A DNA stretch of 64,000 nt from Taenia hydatigena (Eukaryota; Platyhelminthes; Cestoda; Cyclophyllidea; Taeniidae). Where the stretch lies: contig JADWOT020000005.1 of the NCBI GenBank assembly GCA_036345935.2, positions 806,001-870,000 on the forward strand, read 5' to 3'. This document shows, in pieces, positions 50,063 through 61,635 of the stretch. Both the position numbers and the translations under genes were made by a program. Positions within the stretch are counted from its first letter, which is position 1; each line of letters starts with the position of its first letter. The notes under the pieces are model-generated. The model made no database searches. It was not told the origin of the DNA and worked only from the letters and a program-made list of their open reading frames with translations.

Positions 50063-53000
50063 TTTGATTATGATGTTCTCTCTCCTTTGATTCATGTGTT
50101 GACTCGCTTTCGAACGAACATGCGTAAACACCGTCCATTTTGTGTTGCAGCATCCAACTGAATTTCGCATAAGCTTCAGACAAATGCCCTGCAACCCTGA
50201 ACTGTGGCACTGGCGTAATCAAATGGATATTTACTGTCCTCTTCCTTCTCCTTTAGTTTAACGCATCATCTACCACGTACCATTCATTAGCTCCTCCTAT
50301 ATGGACGCGTCTAAATTTGAACGGTGCCATTGCCGAAGTCGGATCTTTATAGATCCCTGATACGAAGGACGCGCAAGAGGATATTTTTAGTGCAAATCAC
50401 TCAAAATTACCCATTGAACGCACAACAGAGGAGTAGGCCTAAAAAAGGGCATAATGTCGGTTTTCATTCCGACAGACATGGTCAGCTTTGCGCGAAAACT
50501 AGCCTGAACTATGCACGAGTGCAGCAATCCTGTCCATTATTATCATTATTTATCAATTAAGTGTGAAAGAACCAGCAAGAGGTAGACATGGCCTTTCTCT
50601 TTTATCAAGCACACACGCCGATTGAGAAAGTATCTTGAATGAGCAAATGCACAATGCACAGTCTTCATTCGTAGATGACTTCCGCCACTACTTTTGCTTC
50701 CCTTTATTTTGAAAGGTCACATATACCTGGGTTTGATTTTTTGAGCCCTACCCTTTCTATAAAGCAGATAATGGCGCAAATGGCCACGTGAAATCAAATA
50801 TTTTTACTCGTACTTGCTATTTTTCAATCCTTCTCAGTTCAGCTGTTAGTGCAACAAAAACTTAAAGCTATAAAATATTAGCCAGTAACTGTTAGGATTG
50901 TGGGACTACTAAGCACACAAAACGTTAGCTACTTAATCCAAAAAAGCTTTATAATGAAAGCGAAAAATTTTCCTTGTAGCAGCACCGACAAAAGAATCGT
51001 AATCACCTGGTAAAGTGCAGGTAAGCATTGGCGATGACACGGCGAGAACTTCTAAAACTAAATTTTGGAACGACTATCTACAAAATTCAATGCAATTTTG
51101 TAGAGCGCTGTTAAGAAAGCTAGCTGAGCATAATTAATTAAGTGTTTGCAGTAATTGCAATCATGCCGTGAATTAGATCATGCACTAAAATATAACAGTA
51201 GGCTAGGTTCCTATCAAACCGCGCATGAGGCATTTCATGGAAAAAAAATTAATTTGAGTATGGATCGCTGGGAAACCACAAGAGCTTATAAATGCTCTAC
51301 GTCAAGGGCTTGCTTAAGGATGGGGTGAAATCCGACAAATTGGTGCTCAGAACTGCTTGATCAATTCAGAAACACTTGGAATTTTTGAGTTTTTACGGAT
51401 GCTTTCTTCGCGAAAGCAAAACTCAGGCAAGAGTGGAGAAGTTTGGAAGATTACGCAATGATTTATGCGATTTCTTGCAAACTATTATTGAAGACCGGTC
51501 AAGGAACCAGGCGACTCCAATATTTAACAAATGTTCGAAGTCGGTATTAATGCACATGACGAGGTTGCTTGCTTAAAATTGCTTAGAAGTCGATGAACTA
51601 ACTGAAGCTCAGAAATGCTACCCGCGGTTAAGAAATCTTCGAGCATATTTGTTGATTGGATGTTTAAGGAAATGTTGCTTCAAGAGGGCACGATTTCAGG
51701 TGAGTCAAAATTAAAGACCAATGGCAAGTGAAGTACCGAAAACGTATAACAAGATCAGGCCGTGGAGTATAAGAGGTGCGTTAGAAACTATTATGCAGCA
51801 AACAGGTTAGTGAAGAGCCTAATGATTTTATTTAGAACGAATTGAATCCGAAAAGCCTTATTAATTGAGCCTTGCATGCTGAATATGGTAATGCGACAGA
51901 ACCCATTTGATCTCTTCGTGTGGAGACAAAGACAGAGGAAGTATTTATGTTAAATTGTTGGAGATTAAATGCAATGAACCCATCTTTCCGTGCATTGGCC
52001 TGTGGTACCGCATCCCAGCACGAGTCAAACCAAAATGGCAGGCAGTACCCAGTAGTAACATATTGATGTGCTGAACTGCAGCTCTAAGCTACTTCCAGAA
52101 AGTAAATTGACGAATTGACTCCTTCATTGATTAATGCAGCAGTTGACACATTGAACTTGGAAATGTTGACGTCTATGTACTGAGCTAGAGTAGACTTGAC
52201 TGGCTCAACCTGGACTTACGCACTTCGATTCAAACTCATTCATTGTTATTACTTCTGTGAGATGCGCTTCTGCACTAGCCATCGTGGAGGAATGTGGATC
52301 ACGTATATGCATTATTCTGTGTTCGTGTACACGCACAGGTAATCAGCCCTCTCATTCACATAATGACCTCCCAGTCGATCAGTCAATCAATTAGTTAGCC
52401 AGTACTGATACTTTCGCTGCAACCGATGGCGTGTCTTAATGATTAAGCCATGCATGTATCGCTTCTTTGGCCTGTGCACCGTGAAGCCACGGATGACATA
52501 TTAACCCGGCTTAAAGTGATTGTATAGTAGCCATTGAGTCAATGACTAGGACGAATGCGAAGCCAATACGAGCGTCGCTTCTCTGGCCCTATTTGCTTGC
52601 TCTGCAGATGGGGAGAGATGAGTGCGATAATTAGATATGGAGCCGACTAATTGCGCGTATGCGGCTGTAAGGTCATCTCAGACACCTTCATTGACTAAAG
52701 GTACTTATAGATTGCAGTTCGGTTGTCAAGAGTCGATGGTGGTGGATCCATTCTTTACTTGTCTGACTGACACCCAACCACAGTGGCACCGGTAGGGAGA
52801 AACAGAGACTAAGGGTCCGGTTCTGCTAGGGAGAAGGACTGAAATGTGGAATCATGTGGTTGAAACTCTCCTCCTCATTTCCTCTCTTTTCTCCTCCCTC
52901 TAAAGCATGTCAAAGCGCCTACAAATGAGACAATGGGTACTTCATTATTGCCTCTTTCTCTTTTACATGACAATTATGTCAGTCACATGTGCCCGCAAAG

Positions 53001-54551
53001 GCTCTTGTTTGTTACTCATTTAATAACTACTCCATTCCTTTTGAATGCTAACCTGCATCAGGCTCTTCTGCAACATTTTAATGCATCTATACTGCATCGC
53101 CTCTTTCCGTTGCCGCATTTTTAAAATTCCACATTTATTTTCTACTTTACAAATATTCTGTGCGCAGGAAGTTCATCAGCTTGGAAGTCTTTATAAAACT
53201 GATGTCACACATTGACGGATGCCACCACATTTGTAGCTCTATCGCCACAGCTAGCCAAACAATTTGTGGTCCATAACTACTACAAGTGCTCAGCCCATTT
53301 GGTTTCGTTGGAGAATAACACTTGGTCTATGTGTTTAGCTACTTAGAATGAAATATAAAGAGGGAGGGAAAACTACCAATGTTGGTGTTCGCTCGATTCG
53401 AAGGGACTGTATAACTCACAAGTGCACTTAAACTGTTGACAGGTTGGCATCTACTCCATTAAACTTTAGCCTGTAACTTAGAGTAATGATGGTTACACCA
53501 TTAAAGGACACAAAGACATAATGTAAACCCTAACACAGTGGTTTAGTGAGGTTGAGGCTGTCCATGGTTTCAATCTAATCCTTCCTTCTCTCTCATTCCA
53601 TTAAGCCAAACATTGCAAAACCAACTGTATCATCAAAAACCCACCACTTGATTCTAGCCGTAGCACTTGCTGCTAAAGTTGCAATTTAAAATAGGTTTAG
53701 CTGCTGCCATCTTCACCTGGGCTAGTTTATTTCACCTCGTCGAAGGTAAATTGGTCTTAAACGCCGTTAACATTGGCACACACTAAAAACAACCCGACGA
53801 CCACAATGACAGTTGGTGGTCTGCAATCGGACACTGCTTGTCAGTGTCGCGTGGAAGTCAGCACGTACCCAGAAAGGGTATAGGATCCGGAACAGTGCAC
53901 TGCAGAATATGATCCATCTTCTTTATTTGTACTAAGCCTGTGAGTTGTTTGGAATAGTGTTACCTTTCCTTTCCTTATTGATAGCCAAAATGATTGGTAA
54001 CACACCTAATATCGCAGATAAGAAGCAAGTTAAACACAAACGGCAGCAACTCATACATGCCCTTGGACAACCCTTCATTCGTGCGCATGGATATGTAAAC
54101 ATGTATGAGAATAAACCAAGGTGCAGCCTGTTTTGCGAAGTAACTCGGCAGGCAAACATGGAAGCGATTAGCATTTCTCATTACAATGTACACTTCTGAA
54201 CGCTGCCACTAGTAAATCCGTGTGCGTGTGTACTGCTGTGCGTCAGAGTGTGCAAATATTTGTAGAGCGAATGAAATGAACCGTCATTAGACGTTTTTAT
54301 TTGGGAGGAACATTAAAACTACAAAAGTATTACAATACGTTCGCCGGTAAGCCAGAGCTTATCACCCTAAGATGCGACTCCATATTTGTGTCCAACATCG
54401 CACTTGCTGCATAGCAACATAAGAGCATAAGTTCAATTCATTGTTAGAAGGCAATCTGTGATATTTGTTGCAGCATTGCTCGAGTTGATTTGCGCACATT
54501 TGTTGCGCCCTATCCTTACTGACATGATTATTTTGCATAGGAGTGGATAAA
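50063..54551. other. No gene recognised
   Basis: Frames of 60-84 codons occur (50324-50560 + is strongly basic; 53945-54199 + overlaps two minus-strand frames). None has a known motif. A pyrimidine-rich tract lies at 52865-52902. Two short stretches at 52455-52495 and 52572-52605 share CGCTTCT.TGGCC and may be minor repeats. Confidence 0.4.
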
Positions 54552-54643
54552 ATGCGTGCCAAAGCTGGTGGTTATGCCGTAATTTCCGCGATCGCACTGA
54601 GCTTATTTGCTTGCATGCCCATAGTCCTGGCTCAAATCATCGC
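54552..54643 (+). CDS. Signal-peptide exon (first exon of a secreted protein)
   Basis: ATG at 54552 opens MRAKAGGYAVISAIALSLFA then CMPIVLAQII, a classic signal peptide with an LA-Q cleavage site. The exon ends in phase 2 at a strong GC|GTAAGT donor (GT at 54644). A nearby acceptor (TTTTACCAG, about 54685) would give only 11 more residues before a stop. A much further exon at 56056-56176 fits the phase exactly and gives a short helical secreted protein. The intervening cysteine-bearing exon at 54829-55075 does not fit the phase. The donor and signal peptide make a real gene plausible. Which exon follows is unresolved. I do not recognise the family. Confidence 0.5.
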
Positions 54644-54828
54644 GTAAGTCGGTATTTAATGTGGAATATCATACTTTTACCAGCACAAAAACAATAGCCT
54701 TTAATTATATAACGCCATGAGGTAGGGACTGCGTCACCCACTCTTCATTCGTGCCTGCCCAACATTAGTAAGACCTCCCGGATGTAGTATCTTCCAGTTT
54801 ATTGTTTGCTTTACCCTTTCCATTTTTA

Positions 54829-55075
54829 CTTTTATTACAAAGCTAATGGAATCAAAGCAGTCTTATTTATTGGGAGAGTCGACATTTCATGCAAAAGCGG
54901 TCCAAAGTCTTCATATCAGCCCACCTCTTTCCAAACAGCGGACGCATTACTTGAGCCAGGTTACTGCAGATGTCAGACTACTACGCGCAAGGACTATGAG
55001 GTTAGTAGCATTTTAGTAGAGGTTGGTCAAGCAAATGGTGCTCGTTTGAGCAAACATTGCTACTTTAATGTTTAA
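54829..55075 (+). CDS. Candidate terminal exon with four cysteines, unrecognised family
   Basis: A pyrimidine-rich tract (TTTTTACTTTTATTACAAAG) is followed by an open frame to a TAA at 55073-55075. It reads NGIKAVLFIGRVDISCKSG, PKSSYQPTSFQTADALLEPG, YCRCQTTTRKDYEVSSILVE and SKHCYFNV. The alternating hydrophobic stretch and four Cys suggest an extracellular beta-rich domain. It has no internal ATG and needs an upstream exon ending in phase 1. The signal-peptide exon just upstream ends in phase 2, so either another small exon lies between or one of the two is decayed. Confidence 0.38.
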
Positions 55076-56055
55076 GACTAACCAAAAATGTGTACGTTGA
55101 CATAACAGCTTAGACGTCATCATACTTCAAGAGCACCGCTCTGTATGCCAGTGAAAGACGTGTAGCCACCCGTGTTTCGGCATGCTAGCATGCGTCATGC
55201 TCTCGAGAATCGTCCCCACTCTCGTCTTTACCATGGATGCAGAAGAGTAGTGTCCAGACAGTCGTGTTCTTACCAACTCGCCCTCAACCCCAATTATTCT
55301 TGAGTGTAGGGAAAATGCGATTGCATGTTCACCAATTCGCAAGATTCACTTAATCACAGTTTTAGAAGGGGCGTTGGTCGGCACCGGTGTAGTGATTGGC
55401 GTGACTTTACATTTGCTTAATTGCCGAGATGGCGGGTCGCGTATGCTGCAATAAGTCATCTTTGCGTTTGCATCTTCGTACGAAAGCACCACATCAGTAC
55501 ATCGGGCCAAATATTCGCAATTAATGAACTCATGCAGTCACCTTACTCTCTACGTCAAAGAGTTTTGATCACTGAGCGGAACGCGCGGTGCTGGTGAGAT
55601 GCAATTCAAAGATCAAATCTGAAGTTAAACATTTTCATCCTGCACAAGAGCGCCACGGCATTGATAAATGCAGGCATGTTTTGCTAATCTCTCTAATCTA
55701 CTTGCTTTTGTCTTGGAGTGGTTAAAATCCGCCTGAAGGCCCAATTGCAAGTTTTCAGAAGATGCGTTAACCTTCTAATGTGCCATTGAAAGATAAACAT
55801 TGATACACTCCTAATTCAAGCATGTGCTGCCAGCTGTACTGTGCTAATGAGACCAGAGCTTGTGCCTTCCATTCTCACGTAGTCGCTGAGGCTGTATTGT
55901 CCTGTTGGAAGAGGCATGTGTGAGCCTAGTTATGCGCATCAAAAATTTTTATGTCGATCTAGTTTTAGGTGATTGAACAAAGTCGCCGCTCAATCAATCA
56001 TTCATCGTGCTCTCCTCTCATTTCCCATGCAACATCAAAACCTTGTCAATTGCAG
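55076..56055. other. No gene recognised
   Basis: An ATG at about 55822 opens a 33-codon frame rich in Cys (MCCQLYCANETRAC), with a weak donor-like GTAGTC after it. No partner exon was found. A minus-strand frame (55127-55342) has no known motif. Confidence 0.35.
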
Positions 56056-56176
56056 TAAACGTAAGATTCGAAGAGCTGTGACAGACCTCCTTGAGGTGGA
56101 CATTTTAAACTTGACCGAACTGCTTGAGAAATTGGATTTGCAGTTAAAACTCTGCGGAGGAAGCAAATGTCAATGA
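56056..56176 (+). CDS. Candidate terminal exon, short charged helical peptide
   Basis: Begins after a TCAATTGCAG acceptor, in phase 2, and ends with TGA at 56174-56176. The frame reads KRKIRRAVTDLLEVDILNLT, ELLEKLDLQLKL and CGGSKCQ: a dibasic start, an amphipathic leucine-rich helix, and two cysteines at the end. It would join the signal-peptide exon at 54552-54643 in frame, with an intron of about 1.4 kb, giving a secreted protein of about 70 residues. Two-exon genes with a signal exon and a helical mature exon occur in tapeworm antigen B/8-kDa families, but the residues here do not match that family. The pairing is inference. Confidence 0.4.
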
Positions 56177-58033
56177 GATCCAATGTTTCTTGCCCTCCTT
56201 TCACTTATATTACCATACTATGCCACTGTCGTATGCAAGTATGCAAGAATTTATTTCTTCATCTCACACTGCGAATCATTCCAGGGAGGACCCTTTGGTT
56301 TCTTAGCAAATGCAGCTGGTGTTATGATTTGTTTTCGTCTTAAAAGTCTTTGGATTTTCTTTAAGCTTATCGTATGATCCATCACAGAATAGAGTTCTGG
56401 ATACATAATGACGCATCATCATTCACTTGGTCAAGTAAAATTGTTACAAAACATTTTATTTGGGGAGGTATTTTTAGCCAAATAGTCGCTATCTCGTTAC
56501 TTACCTGCTACATTTGGCCAAATCCACAGATCATGGCATCTTTATTTTTACAGAAGTGGCAGTTTCGAGGAAATGGCAGCGAGATATCAAAGACTTATTA
56601 GTCTTTAGCAATTCAAAAGGCAAACGCTTTAGGTTAGGTGTGAATTAGCATCGTTTGTAAATGGGTGCCCGCCTTTTTTTAACGCAAGCAAACAGTTTTT
56701 TCGTAATTTTCCACGGGCACCTTATGGTATTGCGGCGGAATCCAGTTGGTGCAGCGCCTGATCTCCTTCATCCAAACTTGGGTGCTCCTGAATTGGTTGA
56801 CACAAACCTGCGACTTTTGCAAAGCCCGGATGATCAAAGTCAGAATCAGGGACAATGTAGCCTCAATTTGAGAAGGACAGAAGCAAGCACCTTTTGGTAC
56901 TTGGATCTTTGATGCCGTCGCAAAAAGGTCGCTGATGAACAAGCATGTCTGAGCAGAAAGCTTTGCCTAGTAGCAGAAGTGCGAAATGCTTGCACCTAAT
57001 ACTACGATGCTAGCAGTGGTAGGAGGGAGCATCCTAAGGCATGCCTTGATCTAACATAGCCATTGCGCGCCACCAAAGATTATGATTAGTAGACGCTTTT
57101 CCTAGCATAAGCTTTATATCATAGCCACGCATTCGCAAACACGTTATTTTGGAAAAAACGGCCTACTGTTCATGCCATAAGACTGAAGAGCAATAGACAC
57201 AGGATGGATGTGGGGTACGTGGTTGGCATACCGTCGACAAAAATTTGCTTTCCGATTGTGCGTTTAACCATGCGAATCCTTCTAGATTTCGTGGTCAACA
57301 GCTGATGTCCTCGTTGTCACTGTTTGCTTACTTACCGAATTTGCCGGCCTTGGTTGTCGAATGTAGCCTTCAATGTCCAGTTTTCTTAATCGCACTTTGC
57401 TATGCACCTCTTCACGCATTCCAGCTGCTCTTCTTTACTTTTCCTCCATGTTCCAAACAAAGAGCCTCTCCTCTGCTTCGTAGCTGAGTGTATTTTTGCG
57501 CACTTAAATTAAAGGCTTCATTTCATTGCGAAGAAGTGAGAAGTACATCCACCATCACAACTTCATTCCACCACACGTAGCCTTATTTCAGCAGCCAACA
57601 CCTCAGTGCTACTAGCATTAAAACTAAATAGCAACACTGCCGAAATATTGCTTAGTAGCAATTGCGTGTGAGTTTCAGCACACATAGTCGCATTCTAAGC
57701 ATTGACTAATGGATTATTTTAATTGCCACACTCTAAGAATGGAAATCTTGTACAGGGGTAAATTCGTCTTGCGGATACTTATTGCTCGCTCACGTTCACA
57801 ATTCAGCACAAATCGGTCATCCTCTATGCTTACACTAAAATAGTCCAGACTGGAAAAGGCTTTTTGTTGTACGTCATGTAAGGTAAGCCGCCCCTACCAT
57901 TCGCAAATAGTTTGTTATTGCTTAAGTAAGGCTCAAACTCTGACCGTCTATTGTAGAAGGGTGATGAGACGATGTATTTTGCCATTTAGTTCATAGAGGC
58001 ATGATGCAAGCATAAGCAGCATGGACATGCCAA
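56177..58033. other. No gene recognised
   Basis: Hydrophobic frames at 56183-56377 and 56374-56601 (+) overlap end to end but lack a recognisable membrane-protein signature. Frames at 56661-56942 occur on both strands and are probably chance. Confidence 0.4.
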
Positions 58034-58291
58034 GTGAAGTCGGCTTTGGAAACGGGACCTTTCAGCTTTTACCATGCAGTCTCTGTATTTTCAGTAAATG
58101 CCAACCCTTGGTTTGGAGTGGATCCACTAACATTATGTGAGTCTGAGTACACTCGTCAAAGGGGCGGTATTACCCTTGTCAACAGGAATAAATTGTGGAC
58201 TGGTGATGGCAGGTGTTTGTCAGTAGCAAGCATCGCTGAAACCATCTGGGGCCAGTTCGCACCTAAGAGCGTAATAGACTCAATCTCCTAA
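58034..58291 (+). CDS. Possible coding exon, unrecognised
   Basis: An 85-codon frame ending in TAA. A CTGTATTTTCAG acceptor inside it (about 58095) would start an exon reading VNANPWFGVDPLTLCESEYT, RQRGGITLVNRNKLWTGDGR, then a short C-terminus. Composition looks protein-like and no long antisense frame covers it, but I recognise no domain and found no upstream exon. A strong hairpin begins 13 bases after the stop. Confidence 0.28.
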   Translation: MKSALETGPFSFYHAVSVFSVNANPWFGVDPLTLCESEYTRQRGGITLVNRNKLWTGDGRCLSVASIAETIWGQFAPKSVIDSIS

Positions 58292-58303
58292 AGATGATAA
58301 AGT

Positions 58304-58370
58304 CTGCCTAGCAGCGACAGCGCTTCTTCTTACAAAGAAGAATAGTGTTAACCGCTTGAAGGCTAGGCAG
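58304..58370 (+). ncRNA. 67-base hairpin, candidate structured RNA
   Basis: Outer arms CTGCCTAGC (58304-58312) and GCTAGGCAG (58362-58370) are perfectly complementary over 9 bases. Inside, TTCTTCTT (58324-58331) pairs with AAGAAGAA (58335-58342) around a 3-base loop. CAGCG near 58317 and CGCT near 58353 can add pairs between the two stems. Size and shape are compatible with a microRNA precursor or another folded RNA. It could also be the trace of a small inverted-repeat element. No expression evidence is available. Confidence 0.4.
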
Positions 58371-59563
58371 GTTATGCAGTGACATCTGAGTTGTTAAGCT
58401 CCTACCATTATTTTTTTCGACAGGGGCATAAGAATACGCCTCTGTCAAAATTAGCTTGATAAATACAGTAACTTTGGAGATGTTAATACGGGATAAGGGA
58501 CCTGCTTGGTGTTAGGACACTGATGTGGTGGACAGCATCCATATGCATAAAAGCCAATACCAAGGCTCACATTGCTCACTAAGTAGGTTTAGGTGTTCGA
58601 CTGACTGTCTCTACGGTTTGTCTTAATGGATTACTGTTTCTTAAGCTGCGGCTATTAGACATCCGTCTACAACGGAACAAACGCACACGGCATTACATGG
58701 ATGTTTGTATGCTAAAGATCTAGTGATTTAAGACTAATGTTCGGTTCAGATGAAAAAGACAAGATTCCCTCGTCTGGCTCCTTCACTTGAGGCTCTTTCT
58801 GAGGCACATATATTCAAATGCCTTACACAATGAGCTTCATTCTTTTGACTTTCAATGCTTTATCGTTATTGGAGGAATTTGACATGTAAGTCAAGGTATG
58901 AACAAGTTCAACATGCCAGTAGCGGCACTATGAAATCCTTTACCCTCTAACGCCTTTTATGTTACATGGGTCGCTCTAGTGTGACACTTATGCTTATTCA
59001 CTAGACGAATGTTTCAATCCCATCAAGTTATGAACACCTTTTTAACCATTCCCGGTGAATATCTTGTGTTAAGTGCAGTCGAGTAGTAACGCCACTACCT
59101 CGAAACAGTGCATGTGTAGTAATAGTGAAAGTGGAAAAGAAAATCGATTACCAAATCGTGGAGCAGTGCGAATAGTTAATCTTGGTTCACCAGTCTTTGT
59201 ATTTGCAAAATATGTCGACGTGATAGCTTTGCCAAACCAAAACCTTTTGTGATTTGACTTTTGCCTGCACGGCCAAGGGAGCATCATCATTACCGGAAAA
59301 GCTAAGCACCCGAGTCATGCGTCCGTTGTAGTGTGAGAGATAAGCTGGTATGCAAGCATTAAGTCTTCTTCGCATAGGGTTGCTTACAATTGTAACCAGC
59401 CGAATACCGGCTATTATGCACCCATTAACTCAGGAGATAACAATTGCCACGACTTTACATTCAAGATTAATGAGAGGGATGAAGAAAGCATAACAGAAAC
59501 TTGTGCTTATAGAGTCATTAAATATAAGGCCACAGTGTCATTGGGCGGACGCGAACGATGGTC
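58371..59563. other. No gene recognised
   Basis: Contains a minus-strand frame (59069-59290) ending in a hydrophobic tail (FSFPLSLLLHMHCFEVVALL). After an AAAG acceptor-like site it could in principle be a last exon for the FN3 gene to the right, in phase 0. The closer candidate at 59591 resembles the expected tail better, so this one is not preferred. Confidence 0.3.
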
Positions 59564-59591
59564 AACTGGCAGACATCATTACCGCAGCGGC
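59564..59591 (-). pseudogene. Possible last exon of the EG95-like gene, interrupted
   Basis: After a CTTTCTTGCTGCAG acceptor the minus strand reads AAAVMMSAS, then TGA (59562-59564), then PSFASAQ, another TGA, and HCGLIF. The spacing recalls the short Ser/Ala linker (VMTSGSA-like) and hydrophobic end of EG95-family last exons. It joins the FN3 exon in phase 0. If this is the true last exon, the protein lost its hydrophobic tail. The match is short and may be chance. Confidence 0.3.
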
Positions 59592-59906
59592 CTGCAGCAA
59601 GAAAGGGTTATTTCGATGTTGGCAAGTAATGAGCAATAATTAATTTTGCAGCAGGCAATGCTTCCGAATATTCGCATTAATTTGCGCTCCATTTTTCGGA
59701 AGGCCCGTGGGTCAAGGAAGCGATCCCTGGTGCTAAGGATAATGCGACATACATGCATGTATATTTACTAAGAGGTGTGATGTAATAAACATTTCTTGAT
59801 GAGGCATAACAATAACATTAACATCCGCTTTCATGACTTGCTACAGAATAGGCAACAACGGAATACAATGTGAAGTTATGCATTAGAACTGCGTGCGCAG
59901 GCTTAC

Positions 59907-60209
59907 CCCGGGCGCTGTGGTAATAATATTGGTGTAGGTCTTACGGGACCTAGCTATTTTTATTACTCCCACAGTCATTTTGTAGGTCGAATTAGGCCTC
60001 AGGTTCTCAAGAGTAAGACTTCCATGTAGGAATTCTGCAGATATGTGCTCTTCAAAGGGGTAAGAAATCCCCATCGCAGAGAGCCTAATTATGTTTGCGT
60101 ACCATTTACCCAATTGGGTAACATTCCAACTTAACGAAGTCAGGACCGATTTGGCTCCATTTGAAGGTAGGCGGAAGTCCGGACATTGCAGTCCTTGGGC
60201 TTTTTGCCA
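59907..60209 (-). pseudogene. EG95/TSOL45-family oncosphere antigen, FN3 exon
   Basis: A 303-base minus-strand exon, from a TTTTTTGAATTGTCAG acceptor before 60209 to a GGG|GTAAGC donor after 59907. It encodes about 101 residues. The key parts are VLTSLSWNVTQL, EFLHGSLTLENLRPNSTYKM, TVGVIKIARSRKTY and TNIITTAPG. SLSW..., the SLTLENLRPNSTYKMTV block (strands E-F of FN3) and the T-x-APG end match the single FN3 domain of the EG95/TSOL18/45W family. These secreted proteins are made by the oncosphere (hatched larva) and are targets of protective host immunity. NST is a possible N-glycosylation site. The exon itself is open. The proposed signal exon at 60647-60725 has a stop and a different phase, and the proposed last exon is interrupted, so the gene is probably a pseudogene. 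If other exons are used it could still be expressed. Confidence 0.75.
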
Positions 60210-60646
60210 CTGACAATTCAAAAAAGCAAGAGATCTCCATTATTGAGTAAACGTATTAGCGCTTTACTGAACGCTTAATCACAGAATCTTCGCCATTTGC
60301 ACGCAACATCATGAAAGCACTGTAAGGATGCAAAAGCATTCCATCACCCAGTCTGACTTAAGCAGTAAGTGTGCCGCATAGGGTAATTAAAAGTAGACCT
60401 CATTTTTACTGATACGCAATCTTATGTCAGAGTTACAATTTTGTGGAAGTATAGCACCTATAATGGCAACCTTTCATGCATCTCACAATGCCAGTAGAGA
60501 ATAGGCTCAGGACTACTGCGAAATGAGTGATTGCCAAAAATGATGCGTAAAGACAATGGAGGAGATTGATTAATAAAAAAGTTTACTGTTTGTCATGCGC
60601 CTCTTTACGCATGGTTATCAGAGTGAAATATTTGAAAAGACCATAC

Positions 60647-60725
60647 CTCATGCTGCATCGCTACCAACAGCCCATAGGGTGATAAACAATACCACGAGGC
60701 CGAATAAGTGAACCGTCTTCAGCAT
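60647..60725 (-). pseudogene. Signal-peptide exon of the EG95-like gene, with stop
   Basis: On the minus strand the ATG at 60725 opens MLKTVHLFGLVVLFITLWAV then GSDAA, a clear signal peptide, followed by TGA at 60648-60650 and a G|GTATGG donor. EG95-family genes have a first exon of this size ending in a phase-1 donor, so the location, strand and length fit. The stop sits exactly one codon before the donor, and the exon's phase (1) does not match the phase 0 start read for the FN3 exon. Both points argue for decay. An earlier, weaker donor (GTAGCG) inside the exon would avoid the stop but is unlikely. Confidence 0.6.
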
Positions 60726-61635
60726 GTTAAATGGATTGCCCTCACAAATCATAACGCTTTTATAGCTCTAACCCACATTCAAATGAGCCTATGAGACGCC
60801 TTGGTGTTGACCTAAAATGCGCTTTTGTTACGCTCACAGTGCGCAATCCGTGATGGGTTGAGTGGGTGGATTTAACTCCAAGCTTCAGGCACGTTATCAA
60901 TGATGTGCGAAAAGGCTCAATTTATGTAGAATGCAAAAGTTCAAGCTTTTATGTTGAAAACTGGTGAAAAGTTTTGCTGATAGTGCTTTTAATCTCGTTT
61001 ATCTTGGCATGGATTTCCGTGAGGTTGTTAACACACACCTAAGACCTCGGAAAACGACATACAATACAGTGACGCTAAATTGCATGGGCTAGGCGGCCAC
61101 AATCGCAGTCACGAATGGGTTGGGTCACATGACTGGGTGATACCACTTGCAGTAATACAATCACAACTCGTACAGCATGGCATATAGCACCACTTCTTGT
61201 GCAAGTTAGGCTAATTTGGTCTTCATTAACATGCCGTACTAGAGAGCGCATTGCAATTCCTTTGATTCTGAAGCCACACAATGCCCGTCTGTACGTAATC
61301 ATTACGGAAATAGTTGGGAAACCATTTCTCTTAATAAGAATTGCACTCACCTTGCTCTTCAAAATGACAAATGATAGACATAATATTCAAGGTCTTCTCA
61401 AGGCGCGTTGCGATCTTCAAGATTTGATTAATATGACCTTAAATTTTGCGACTCTTAGTCAAATCGCAACTGCTGCATGTTGCAGGCCTGAGGAACATAG
61501 AGCCGACAAGGCACTGGATTCGCATCACCTGCGCATCCTTTAAAATTTGCATGGTCTTTTATGCCTCCAATTAAGTCCTCTATTTTTGCTCCAATTCATA
61601 TTTAATAAGGTTTACCCCACCGTGGTGAAATTCTT
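60726..61635. other. 5' flank of the EG95-like gene; no gene recognised
   Basis: No TATA box was identified with confidence upstream of the signal exon. Overlapping frames at 61075-61362 (-) and 61199-61543 (+), 95 and 114 codons, have no recognised motif. Confidence 0.35.

Noticed and set aside
59069..59290. Hydrophobic-tailed frame as last exon of the EG95-like gene
   Set aside because: Intron would be about 700 bases and the linker lacks the Ser/Ala pattern. The nearer 59591 candidate fits better, though neither is certain.
61199..61543. A 114-codon plus-strand frame
   Set aside because: It overlaps a 95-codon minus-strand frame and has no recognisable domain or splice structure. A frame of this length is expected by chance in 64 kb.
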